Source: Fragilariopsis cylindrus CCMP1102 | Taxonomy: Eukaryota; Bacillariophyta; Bacillariophyceae; Bacillariales; Bacillariaceae | Direction: 5' to 3' | Length of the DNA stretch: 64,000 nt | Assembly (NCBI GenBank): GCA_900095095.1 | Contig: FMBT01000323.1 | Location: 62,001-126,000 of the forward strand | In this document: in pieces, positions 10,965 through 21,442 of the stretch | Position numbering within the stretch: position 1 is the first letter of the stretch | How the letters are laid out: the number at the start of each line of letters is the position of its first letter | Notes under the pieces: generated by a model | Seen by the model: only the letters and a program-made list of their open reading frames with translations | The model's database searches: none | Told to the model about the DNA's origin: nothing | Position numbers and translations under genes: made by a program

Positions 10965-11082
10965 GGTCTCGGTTGTATTTTGGGGTTGATTTCCTCCTCG
11001 ATTGTGGTACTGATTGCGATGACGGATTATGTGGGACCCAGTTCGTTCTTCCGTTATGAGGCCATCTACGGTATGGTGGTGT
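10965..11082 (+). pseudogene. 118-bp inverted fragment of the eight-helix membrane protein gene at 12632-13686
   Basis: This stretch matches the reverse complement of about 12899-13016 with a single base difference seen by eye. It encodes GLGCILGLISSSIVVLIAM followed by TDYVGPSSFF and RYEAIYGMVV. Both flanks diverge at once. It begins 32 bp after the oxidoreductase stop. It lacks the rest of the gene, so it is a fragment, although a 74-codon frame (10920-11144) runs through it. Confidence 0.8.
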
Positions 11083-12021
11083 TTCTATCAATAATAGGAA
11101 TCGTGGTGCCGGCATTAATAAGGAACCAAGCAAACAAGAACTGAACGACGTAGTTATTTGTGGTCGTCGTGATATATACTGATACCAATTCCCGGGAAAT
11201 ATATTCAATACGTAATATGAACCTTATTATTCAATCCGAGAACATAAAGGACTTTTTCAGATCTTTTCGATAACAGAAAAAAGAAAGCAGGTTTTACTAT
11301 TGCAAAAAGTATTTTTACTACTAACAATCTATACAATGAATCCTTTCTGGTCTTTTTCTAAGAAAGAGGGAAGCAAGACAACCAAACGATGGACGGAGCA
11401 TGGATGGTTCGATATCGGAAAGAACAGAACGGAGCTGTTATGAAAAAACCTTAACAGCTCTGGAAGATATGCGTCTAAGGTCAAATCTTCGTGTAACAAA
11501 TCCAACAGGTTTCTGCCATAACATCATCTTCGAAGATGAAGATAATATCAACATCCAACCTTTTAAAAATTAGAAAGACGATTACAAAGTTCTTCAAGCA
11601 TATTGCGAATTCAATAAATAACGGACTAATACATACCGGTCAAAGCTTATAGTAATGAAAAAATAGGATGGATTTAAATTGGGATATTATTGGGTGTTAA
11701 ACCAAAGGAGAGTTTATTGCTGGGATAAAGTAGACAGTAGCTAGGCGAGCAGATATTTCACTTGCCGCATAATAAGCCAACCTCGTGTATTTGACGACCT
11801 TGGAAAAGATCCCAATCTGGACTTTTGGACTTTAAATAGGGTAAGAATTCAAGATAAAAAAAAAAAAAAAAAAAAAATTTAAATAGGGTAAGAATTCAAG
11901 ATAAAAATGCCCAATCGCAACAACAATGATGATGATAATGATAATGATATTAATGATAACGTTACTAAAGAGAGAGAAAAAGGATTACTACTGGTGCCGA
12001 CGAAAAAGGGAAGAATCGGAT
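11083..12021. other. Intergenic with a direct repeat around a poly-A run
   Basis: No gene is recognised. A 25-nt sequence starting TTTAAATAGGGTAAG occurs at 11831-11855 and again at 11878-11902, separated only by a run of 22 A. From 11907 a short frame rich in Asn and Asp runs into the inverted repeat at 12022. It is probably not a gene. Confidence 0.5.
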
Positions 12022-12108
12022 ACCACTGCTACATCATATCAGCAACGGGGGAAACAGATGACGAAGATGTATCCGCTACTGCTTGGATATAAATACTATA
12101 TTCGCATG
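12022..12108 (+). repeat. Inverted repeat arm B1 (partner 14129-14202)
   Basis: The segment containing CAGCAACGGGGGAAACAGATG, then TCCGCTACTGCTTGGATAT and ending TTCGCATG, is repeated in reverse complement at 14129-14202. Two or three short indels separate the arms. The two arms are about 2.0 kb apart. Confidence 0.75.
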
Positions 12109-12203
12109 TAGGTTTGAATTTTCATTACACTATTCGTTTTATATACTATCTATTTCTATACTATGAAAAATCTCAGTCGCGCATTTTTAAGAGAAACTTA
12201 TTG

Positions 12204-12352
12204 TTTACTCTAGCTAGTAGAGGATCGACTACCTGTGTAGAACGAGGAGGGGATCCAACAAAAATACCAGCAAAAATAACCAGAAACACGATACTACTAT
12301 TACATAATAATCTTAAAATTGATGGGGAATGTAGTAGACTAGCTAGAGTAAA
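12204..12352. repeat. Short element with perfect 15-bp inverted ends
   Basis: TTTACTCTAGCTAGT at 12204-12218 is exactly inverted at 12338-12352. The 149-bp unit could be a tiny MITE or a foldback. No clear target duplication is seen. The rest of 12109-12631 holds no recognised gene. Confidence 0.45.
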
Positions 12353-12631
12353 GCAGGTAGCTATGACATATATAAAGTACAGTATACAACTGTTGTCGTG
12401 TCGAAAATTTCGATACCATGACGGTCACACGATGGTGTATCAACGGACGTATCGTCTCGTTCCTATTTGGTTGTGACATAGACTACCAGTACTATATATA
12501 GAAGGGCACGCAAATATTGTATTATCAGTAGTACCTGTCGAGTATTTTCGAGTCACAAAGTAGCTTTAGACGTCGAACTAATCATATAATAATATAAAAA
12601 TGAAAATTACGCTAGACTCTAGACATTTAGT

Positions 12632-13686
12632 CTACTCCTTTTCTTTCTTCTGTTTCCGTGTTGCCGTAACAGCGTAGCAGGCACACGCCGCACCGGTCCA
12701 GCTTGCAAAGTAACCATTCCCGGTCATAAGAAACGGACCACGGAATGTGCTAATGCCCGCGAGTGCCACCCACAGAACGGCAAAGATACTCAGCATAATG
12801 ACATGAAAGATACTATCATTCTGACCTCCTCCTCCATTCATCAGTCGACGTTTCTCATCGACGATGAACAACAGAAAGACGAAGAGCGTGCAGCAACACA
12901 CCACCATACCGTAGATGGCCTCATAACGGAAGAACGAACTAGGTCCCACATAATCCGTCATCGCAATCAGTACCACAATCGAGGAGGAAATCAACCCCAA
13001 AATACAACCGAGACCCGGATGCCCGAAGTAAAGGTATCACCACGAATACTAAGGCACCGGCCGCACAAACGACGGTCCCCCACGCCGCAAAGTAACCATT
13101 CCCGGTTTGGGTAAAGGGATTGAAAAAGGTCAACAAACAGGCACCGACAAAATTCCATAGAAACAAGAAGACGTGAATAAATTTCCCATTATTCAAATAG
13201 AATTCCTTTTTACATGTCATGAGGATACCCATGAAGAAATGACGAGGGTCACACACGGATAGGCGATAGCATAACCACGCCAGATCGTGGATTTCCACAT
13301 GGGTGGACCTTTCCACGACACCACCGCCACCAATAAGACCACGGAGGAAACCAGCATCCCCACGAGTGGCAAACGCATCTGATTGATCCCAATATTGACC
13401 CCACCCACCGCAACATTAACGCCACCCTCTTCGTCCATGGTGATCATAGACGGTCTACCCTCGCCATCCGATGTAGCTGATTGCTTCTTATTCTTCTTTT
13501 TCTTGCCGTCGCCGTCGCCGCCGCCTTCTGTAGTTGCTACTGCTGTTGTTTTGTTGTCGTTATCACCAGCAGCCGCCGCCGCAGCATTTGAATCCTTATT
13601 TGTTGTGTTATTCTTGTTACTGCGGTTGCTTCTCCGCCGGTCTCAATATCTTGCTCCTCGTCCGGTTTGCTAGTGCTAGTCGTCAT
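12632..13686 (-). pseudogene. Eight-helix membrane protein made of two four-helix repeats, frame-broken
   Basis: From ATG 13686 (MTTSTSKPDEEQDIETGGEA) the protein can be followed to the stop at 12632 only by changing frame three times, near 13,610, 13,225 and 13,030. There are no splice signals at these places. The pieces read as an Asn/Ala/Gly/Lys-rich cytosolic N-terminus and then two copies of a four-helix unit. Each unit ends in the same motif: FTQTGNGYFAAWGTVVCAAG in the first and FLMTGNGYFASWTGAACACY in the second. Before it they have WKGPPMW...WRGYAIAYP and DYVGPSSFFRYEAIYG respectively. Three breaks in about 1 kb, while neighbouring spliced genes are clean, favour a decayed gene. Assembly errors are the alternative. 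Its GC is higher than that of surrounding genes, like the oxidoreductase at 9170. Function unknown. It resembles MARVEL/claudin-like four-helix proteins only in outline. Confidence 0.65.
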
Positions 13687-14610
13687 GGTACTAGTACGCT
13701 GTAATAGTTTCTGTTATTATATCTTGGTTTTGAATTGAAGCTGGGTTCCTAATACCGATCCATTTCAATCAAATACTTTGAGAAACGTTCTTCCTTCAGA
13801 AAAAGTTATGATTCCAGTTTACTAGACTGTATTATTCGTTCTTAAAGTCTCTCTTTGTGTTGTCTATTTTCTCGCAATGCTTCTTGTGTGTGATTTATTT
13901 GTTGACATGACACAAATCACGATTTTTTTGAATTGAGAAGGGGCACATGTCTTCCGAACCAAATCGTTGATATACAACTGAAATAATGAGCGAAGCACTA
14001 AATTAAAATAACGGTACGACTCGACTCACTCGACTTGATCTTAATTAAAAAAGAATTCTCCTCTCATGAAGCAGTGAAACAGTACTGTATAGAGATAGAT
14101 AGTATAAAACGAATATTAATAAAAAAATCATGCGAATATATATATATCCAAGCAGTAGCGGATGCAATCTTCATCTGTTTCCCCCGTTGCTGATGTAGCG
14201 GTGCCACGACTGTTGACAGAAATACATCATACCGGTACTTTTATCAATCCCATTACTGTTTTGTAAAAAAGCAATAATCAAAACAAAACAAAATAAATAA
14301 AAAACAAACACTGCAATGCAGTGCAGTACAATAGTGCAGTAGTACAACCGAAGGAGGATGTAATACTCGTAGATATTTACCATACTACGGTAATATACTA
14401 CAGTACAGTAAACAACTAGGCTGAAAAGATATACTAATGGTTCTATTAGAATTTATTCATTTTATTTACAGTTTAGCATAGCATAGCATCGCACTATTGA
14501 TATCATTATTTATTTTTATTATATTTCTCTCTATATATATATCAGATTTGTATACTGTCTATTGTATATTTGTATACATTTTTCTTTTCTCTTTTTTTCT
14601 TTTTATCTTA
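13687..14610. other. Intergenic, contains repeat arm B2
   Basis: AT-rich spacer between the broken membrane protein gene and the mitochondrial gene (both minus). Apart from the inverted repeat arm at 14129-14202, only simple AT and TATATA tracts were seen. Confidence 0.5.
14129..14202 (-). repeat. Inverted repeat arm B2 (partner 12022-12108)
   Basis: This is the reverse complement of arm B1 with small indels: ATAT and ACG are present in B1 only, and the (TA)n length differs. It lies about 410 bp downstream of the stop of the mitochondrial protein gene. Confidence 0.75.
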
Positions 14611-15275
14611 TTAAAGAAGTTGCATCAGAATTTGATCCGCACGGTAGATTTGGTGCTGTTGTTGCTGTTGCTGTTGTTGTTGTTGTTGGTCTTGATGACA
14701 TTCCGTAACAATTGTCTCAACATCATCATGTGTAATACTGTTACCGAAAATCCCAATATTACGTAATAATTGTTCAATTCCTTCTACTGCCATTGTTCGT
14801 TCATCAGTAGCAGCAGTAGCAGCAGCATCAGCATCAGCAGCAGTAGCAGTAGCAGTAGTAGCAATCGGACTTGTGAAGGAACAACCTTTAATAATATCTT
14901 TCTTGAATCGTGAGGGGATTTCTTGTTGATAACTGTATTAATTAATAGGAGAGAAAAATAGAGAGGTAGAGATACAGTAGAGAGATGAGATAAGGAATTC
15001 AATTCAATTCAAAACAAAATGAAACAAAATAAAGTCAAAGACGACAATCGTTTGGTTTGTTTTGGAACTTTGTTTTAGAACTACACTTACTTTTGTACAC
15101 GATATTGTTCTAATGCATACTTTAATCGATCTACAGCTTCTTGACCATGAGTTGATAAACAACGACGATGTGATGAAGAAATAGAAGAAGAAGGACTGCC
15201 GATAACTACGGCGATTCTTCGTGATGATGATGACAGAAGTCTTCTTGTTACTGTTGTTGTTGGAAATGCGAACAT
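14611..15275 (-). CDS. Small mitochondrial-targeted protein of unknown function, two exons, 168 aa
   Basis: Exon 1 is 15275-15091 and exon 2 is 14932-14611. The GTAAGTG...ATACAG intron splits an Asn codon. The N-terminus (MFAFPTTTVTRRLLSSSSRR) is rich in Arg and Ser and lacks acidic residues, ending in RRCLSTHGQ, a typical matrix-processing context. The mature part contains AVDRLKYALEQYRVQNYQQE and IPSRFKKDIIKGC, and later GIEQLLRNIGIFGNSITHDD. It then has a polyGln stretch (CAA repeat) before a short C-terminus. The regular hydrophobic spacing suggests helices. No family is recognised. An Ala/Thr/Asp low-complexity linker (GCTACTGCTGCT-type repeats) sits in the middle. Confidence 0.65.
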
Positions 15276-16100
15276 GATTGTATGATTATGATTATGATTA
15301 TATGGTTTGCTTTGTTTGTGTTGTAGTAGTACAGTAGGTTATGAATTGAATTGAATTTATTTTTTATGACAGTTGAGAAAAAGGAATGGAAGAAAAACGA
15401 ATGATAGTTGAATACCGTAATAATAATACTGTATGATGGATTGGTATCTGATGATGTTTTGTTATCTTCAAGATGAACTACCGATCAGACTTCAATTTTG
15501 TGAAGCAAATTGTTGTTCCACTCAACAAGTGCTGCCAGTAGGAGTAGCTACGACAAACAATCGTAGCCTTACACTACTACTTAGTAGAAATGACGCACCG
15601 AAGAAATCAATCAATCGCTGAACCCTTAAATAAGAAACAATTGATACCTGTCTGTCAAGCAGACACAGTGTCAAAGAAGTACATATGACACGAGATGACG
15701 CACCAAAACTTATTAAAAATCAATCAACAACCAATCAAAAAAACATTCCTGAAATTATGGACCAGACACAAGAAATCAATCATACATTTATTGTGTATGA
15801 AATAGCACGTACAGTAGTAGGATGTCAAGCAAGAGATCATGACGCGACCAATTTTACCGTGTAACGACGCGCAGCTCTCCGATGAATACACACTTGAAGT
15901 AGGGCTCTCCTACCGGTACACAAAAACAAACTTCTCCACGTGTACTGCCATGTGTACCTACTGTAGCTGATGATTGTAATTCTAACTTTGTGAACTCATT
16001 TAGCCACACACACACACACACACACACACACTATTTTATACCCATCCATACTACCCATATTTGAAAACATACTGTATATAAAATAAATGCAGCTTATGCA
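15276..16100. other. Intergenic, no gene seen
   Basis: Upstream of the mitochondrial protein gene, so its promoter should be at the left end. A (CA)n microsatellite lies at 16005-16031. Short frames here lack coding character. Confidence 0.5.
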
Positions 16101-17500
16101 TATTATATTATGCAAAAATAGAGAATGAAAACATGAATGGAAGATGTTGTGTAAAAGGCATAGTACAACATAACACCAAGAAGAGGGGAAAATTGGGTCT
16201 TTTAACCTTCCCTGAATGAAAACAAACTATGCTGAATTTGCACATACAAAGTAGTAACTTACTACTAACAACAGAGTTTGGTGCAACACTAATCCAGAAA
16301 TAGGTATGAAAATAGGTATCATAAAGTGTGCACATATTATATATCTGTAATGTAGGAGAAGCACATTGCTTGTAAAGCAGCAACTGAATCAGGTTCCACA
16401 ACACGGGGGGTGTATCATCGTATAATTGGTGACAATTCACAATCTCTAACTAGCTTGCAGCAGTAGTATTAGTCACAGCTCATATTAGAAGTCTTAACAC
16501 AACAATTAATTATTAATACACTGAATGAAGGTACTAAACTCAATATTGCGCACATCATTCAACATACTTTGTACTCAATAAACTATTCACTAAGTATGTC
16601 ACCACTTCTTCGTGCATTTAATTTTTGGCTTTTTGTTTGGTATTGGTGTGGTATACCTACCTACCTACCTACCTACCATTCATAGATTGAACCACACACA
16701 TCAAAACAGACATGGTAGGCAATGCTTATTGACAAGGTTAGCTAATAATAATACTACTAATGATGAAATGGTGGTAGCAGAATATAGAATAATGTGTCTC
16801 TATGATGTACAGGAAGTATATTAGTTATTAGTTGTGGCAAACTACTAGCCTTTTATCTCTCTTTTCTGTTGTTCTCTAAAGGTTTTGATGGATCCTTTGT
16901 GTGTGTGTTTTATTGGCATTAATAAATGGAATCTAATATTATTATCATAACAACCTGATGCACTCTATTTTTTGCCTTTTCTTGTAATAATGGTAGCCTT
17001 GCTTGGCAGAACAATATTCAATGCTATGGGACTGAATCCCACAAAAAATACACGGCATGGTACAAAACACTTCAAGATTTGCTCACAGCAAGTAATGCAG
17101 CAACTAGTGCACCATCCTCTACCTTCCACTGTAAGAAAATAAACATATAATTCTATTGAGGATCTGGTATCTAAAGTGGATTGAATAAACTGTATGTAGA
17201 TGCAGCAGTAGAACAAAAAACAATATAGATATATCAGGTATAGGCAGGTTGCCTGCTGACTCACTATTAGCAGTGTTGGGCAGTTAGCACACCTAATTTT
17301 GTGTATTAGCACACCTACTTTTGTAGGTACTTTACTGTGTTGTTGGAGCATTGATTTTTCTGATCATGCCATTATTATCATTTATTTGTTTGATCCATAG
17401 ATTGGTGCAGAAATATTGTCATTGTTTACCTACACTGCATCCATCTATACATGCAAACCAAAAATAATATGAAACAGCACCATCATACCAAAAACTGCTG

Positions 17501-17573
17501 TCGGCTGTTGACTTACTTGTCTTTCTAAGACGGCGAGGAGCATCGCGGCAGCTTTTAAATAACAAGTTATATA
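17501..17573 (+). repeat. Long inverted repeat, left arm
   Basis: Contains CTTTCTAAGACGGCGAGGAG, then CATCGCGGCAGCTTTTAAAT and AACAAGTTATATA. The reverse complement of the whole arm lies at 17896-17971 with about four substitutions and a 2-nt indel. The spacer is about 320 bp. Confidence 0.8.
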
Positions 17574-17895
17574 CTGTGTGAGAACTTGTTGAGCGCTCTG
17601 CTGTAGGATGGTACTCTTCTGGAGGTAAATGACACAACAATACTGCTGTAAATACCATACTTTTTGGGATGGATCCACTCAATATACTTAGTCTTGTTCC
17701 ACATCAATTGTTTCAATGAAATAATAGTATGAAGAAGAACGAACAGTATAAATGAACAGGGAAAGGATAGGGAACAGGAACAGGAACAGCAATGTTAAGA
17801 CAAACACCTTGGATCCACTCCTGACATACAATAATTGGTATAATCATGGAACAACAACAAAAGAACAGGAACAGGAACAGTGAACAGTGAACAAG

Positions 17896-17971
17896 ATATA
17901 TAACTTGTTATTTAAAAGCTGCCGCGATGCTCTTCACCGTCTTAGAAAGACAAAAGTAAGTCAACATTCGA
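17896..17971 (-). repeat. Long inverted repeat, right arm
   Basis: Partner of 17501-17573. The pair could fold into a stem of about 70 bp. The spacer contains GGAACAGGAACAGG-type repeats. It could be foldback element ends or a local inverted duplication. Confidence 0.8.
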
Positions 17972-19740
17972 CCCGCCTTAACAGTGAACAAGATACTATG
18001 GAACAAAAACAACAACAACAGCAACAACAACAACACACCAACTGATACATGTATAAAGGTTGCACAGAGGCAAAGGATTGAGGACAACTCCTGGCACACA
18101 ATAATAATATGGAACAACAAGAACAACAAGAACAACAGGAACATGAACAACATCACTCACCAACACCATCAACAACAATATAACTGCCCCTGATGTTGAA
18201 TTTTGACACTGTTGGTCAGTGGTAACATATATCAACCCAGCTGGAATGCAGTAGAAGAGAGTTGGCTATTTGGATACTTTTTATAGCATATTTGTTTGAT
18301 TGCTCAATTATTGGAGATGCGGAAAAAATTCTTGTTATTTACCACCACCAACTGGATCCTCCATGGCCATTGAAATTTGATACCAAAATAGAGCACACAA
18401 CAACATTTGCTACTACTACTTATGCATGTGTGTGCATCATCCTAAACAATCTATTACATGTATGTATGGCGGCCATGTGTGTCATTTTTTACAATGACTG
18501 GGCAAACTCTGACACAGCAGTCAGTTGGTCTGTTTGTAAGAAAGAACAGATCTAACATGACATGTGGAAAAAATTCTATCTATCCATTTATTTATTTATT
18601 ATTATACCATCAGTTATATCAAAATAGTATGAAAGGAGTAGGAATTCTAACAAACTATTAATGGCAGACACACTGTGAGTGTTCTGGTATTTGTGGTTTG
18701 CCAGAATTTTCTATTCGAATTGCATGTAATGTGTAGAGCATGTACAAAATGTAACCCTTTGCTCTCAGGATAGCTTGTGTGCTTGCTTTGAGTTTTTGAA
18801 ATGTCAACCTCGTGCACAAGCCTTCCTGCATAGGATTGGACCCTGTCCAAAGTATAACACAAACAGACCCTACCTATTGTAGTACAATATCTTAGGAGGA
18901 GGTATTTTCCTAGTGAAGAAATGACTGTGGAAGTAGATAATATGATATATCATTAATTTGCACATATCATGTGGTGTAGCTTCTATGAATAATATAATAA
19001 CAGAGCTTGTGATTTGTTGTATGTAGTAGGTAGTATTAAAAAAAGTAGGATTGAGTTCTCAGATTAATAACTTAACTATATTATGCATGCACAATCAAAT
19101 ATCTAACCTTTATAACAAATCAGTGGGATGGCATGGTTTCCACCCTGGGTGGTACAGTAGTGGTGCTGTACGAGTGGCAGGAATTCAAAAAGCAACTTTC
19201 TTGAATTTTGTGATAAAGCATATGGTTTTCTGCCATCCGATCTATTGAAAGCAACAGGTATGCCCTGACATGACAATAAGACATCATGATGTATGAAAAG
19301 AAGAAAAGAGGAAAAAAAGAGACAGCTCTGATAATTCTAAAGGTAACTTTATTATGTCTGCTTATGAGAGGATCTTCAGTAAAGTTGCTGCACTGTCAAG
19401 TCCTGATACATACCCTGAAATTGAACTAGAGAATGGTAAATGCTACAATATTATGCTGTCAAGTTAGGCTGCTATTCTACAGCTATAGAAGGAGTAGCAC
19501 AGCATGGAAGACATTGTAAACAGCTATACCAAGGATGCTATTTTTGGCATTACTTTTGATAACATCATGGATCATGTGAAACTACACAAACCAAGAGCTG
19601 AAAGGAAGAACTTCAAGGAGAAGATTGATCATACATCTGCACCTTTGGGTGCTGTGAAACACATCAAGGACTTGCAAAATTATTTCCTTTAGTGTATAGA
19701 TTTAATTGGACAGACAGATGGAAGACAAGTTTTTGCTTGT

Positions 19741-21442
19741 CTTCGAACATATTATATATCTCCTCACATACAGTACATGACGTCATGGCATACTAGTACG
19801 TACTAAGAGGTGAGAGTTTATTAAAAGGGAGAATTATCCGATGAGTTTGGAATTGAGTGCCAAAGAGAAGATATTTTTATTGGTAACTAGCGGTTCGCGT
19901 TTCGCACTTTGTGCTTCATTTTCGTTACCGTACTAGTATTTATTGGTTATTTCCCGCTTTTTTCATTCAAATTAGACAGTCTTGTGACGTTTGTCCGCGA
20001 GTAATGACACACGTGTTGATTTATAAAGGATGTGAAGAATCATCTATGTTGTGTCTCTCTATTGTAACCGACGTCGTTACGGACTGAACGTGAACTAAGC
20101 ACTGAATCTTATATACATGTAGAAGACATTTAATTTTTTTGTAACGATACTAATGTTGTATGAAACCTAATCTTTTGGTCGCGTGAGTTGCTGTTCATTA
20201 TTGATACATACAAAGAATCTTCTCACCGGCATAACTTATTTTTTAAATCGTGACTAATGTATGTGATACACATACAATATTATATGAGCTTTTTGTCGAA
20301 CATCAAAAATCTTTCGAAAGATTTTGTTCATCGGCGTTTGCCTTCACGTAAATACTGTAAATCGAAAAAAGATATGAAAAATTCGGAAGCAAAGATCGGC
20401 GTTTTAGTCAGCAAAATAAAATTAATTTTTGTGCAATAAAACAACACACGGTAAGTCACCACCATCCTTCCGTATGTACTCTGTACCTGAAAACGAAATA
20501 TAGCGAAAATACCGCGACTATCTTTTCATTTCGCTCTCTACTGTACTTCACTATAACACTCTCATAATTTTTCTCTATCTGTCTTTACTAAAGAAGTTAT
20601 TATCTCTACTCTTTGCATATCATCTATCTTAAGGAGGTACGTTGCTGATCTGTTATCTCTGTCTCCGTTCCGTTCCGCTTGACAGTCGATGCTGTCTTTT
20701 CGCTCGGTCAAAAGGATGTCCTGTGTGTGTGTGTGTTTTTTTTTTCGAGAATGGATTGATTGTCGTGGACTGTTGTTAGTCAATGGCTGTTTAGCGTATG
20801 TGTAAGTGATTGTGAAACGAGAGACAAAATCAGATGAAGAAGAAGAAGAGATCCCCTTCCTTCCGAGTACGGTAGTGACATTCCTCCCTCCTTCCTTCAC
20901 TTATCGGATCACACACCCTAATATAAATGGCGAGTCGAATCTTTCCCTTCTCTCGTCGAGGAGCATCGAATCTCGTCTCTTCCCACCCCGTTGAGTTGAG
21001 TTGATTTGAGTTGCGGTTGTAGTTGTGGTTGTGTTGCCTGCAGTAGACTGTGGAAGTGTTGTGGAACTGTTCTGGGCGTATGTGGAAACGAGACGAGAGA
21101 CACTAAAACGGAATGAATTCTTCTCAGTCCACCCCTCCTTCCTCCCGAGAGCTCTGTGGAAAGTCTTTCCCTTTTCTCCCTCCTTCCCCACCCACCCTTC
21201 CTTCCTTCCTACGTATTGATACATACGATACGATTTGCGGTTCGCATGTATTACCTCTTCCGCTATTACTTTCTCTGTCTACCTCTTCCGTTTAAGTACT
21301 GTACATCATCTCGTACTTCTTCTTCCAAATGAAATTCGAGATAAAAAATAAACCTCACGAATACCTTTCTTCCTCTTTTCTGTTTTATTTTTAACATAAT
21401 CATTTCATTTCATTTCATTTTCAACGAAGAAAATCAAATATC
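19741..21442. other. Intergenic, upstream region of the secreted mucin-like gene
   Basis: No gene was recognised. There are pyrimidine-rich tracts at 20868-20900 and 21120-21220 (TCCTTCC type). TTTCATTTCA repeats at 21404-21420, just before the ATG at 21443, are likely 5' UTR or promoter. Confidence 0.45.

Larger units (their letters stand above)
16100..19740. other. Gene-free relic region with simple repeats
   Basis: No intact gene was recognised. Composition differs from flanking gene DNA, with many short frames broken on both strands and mixed GC. There is a GAACAG/AACAAC/ACAAGA minisatellite-like region at 17,760-18,170. A Cys-rich minus-strand frame at 16965-17351 and a plus-strand frame at 19504-19692 (MEDIVNSYTKDAIFGITFDN...) have some protein-like texture. 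Neither matches a family I know. They may be degraded transposase or gene fragments, but nothing visible proves it. Confidence 0.4.

Noticed and set aside
16100-19740. LTR or other retroelement
   Set aside because: No terminal direct repeats, reverse transcriptase, integrase or capsid motifs were seen here or elsewhere in the window.
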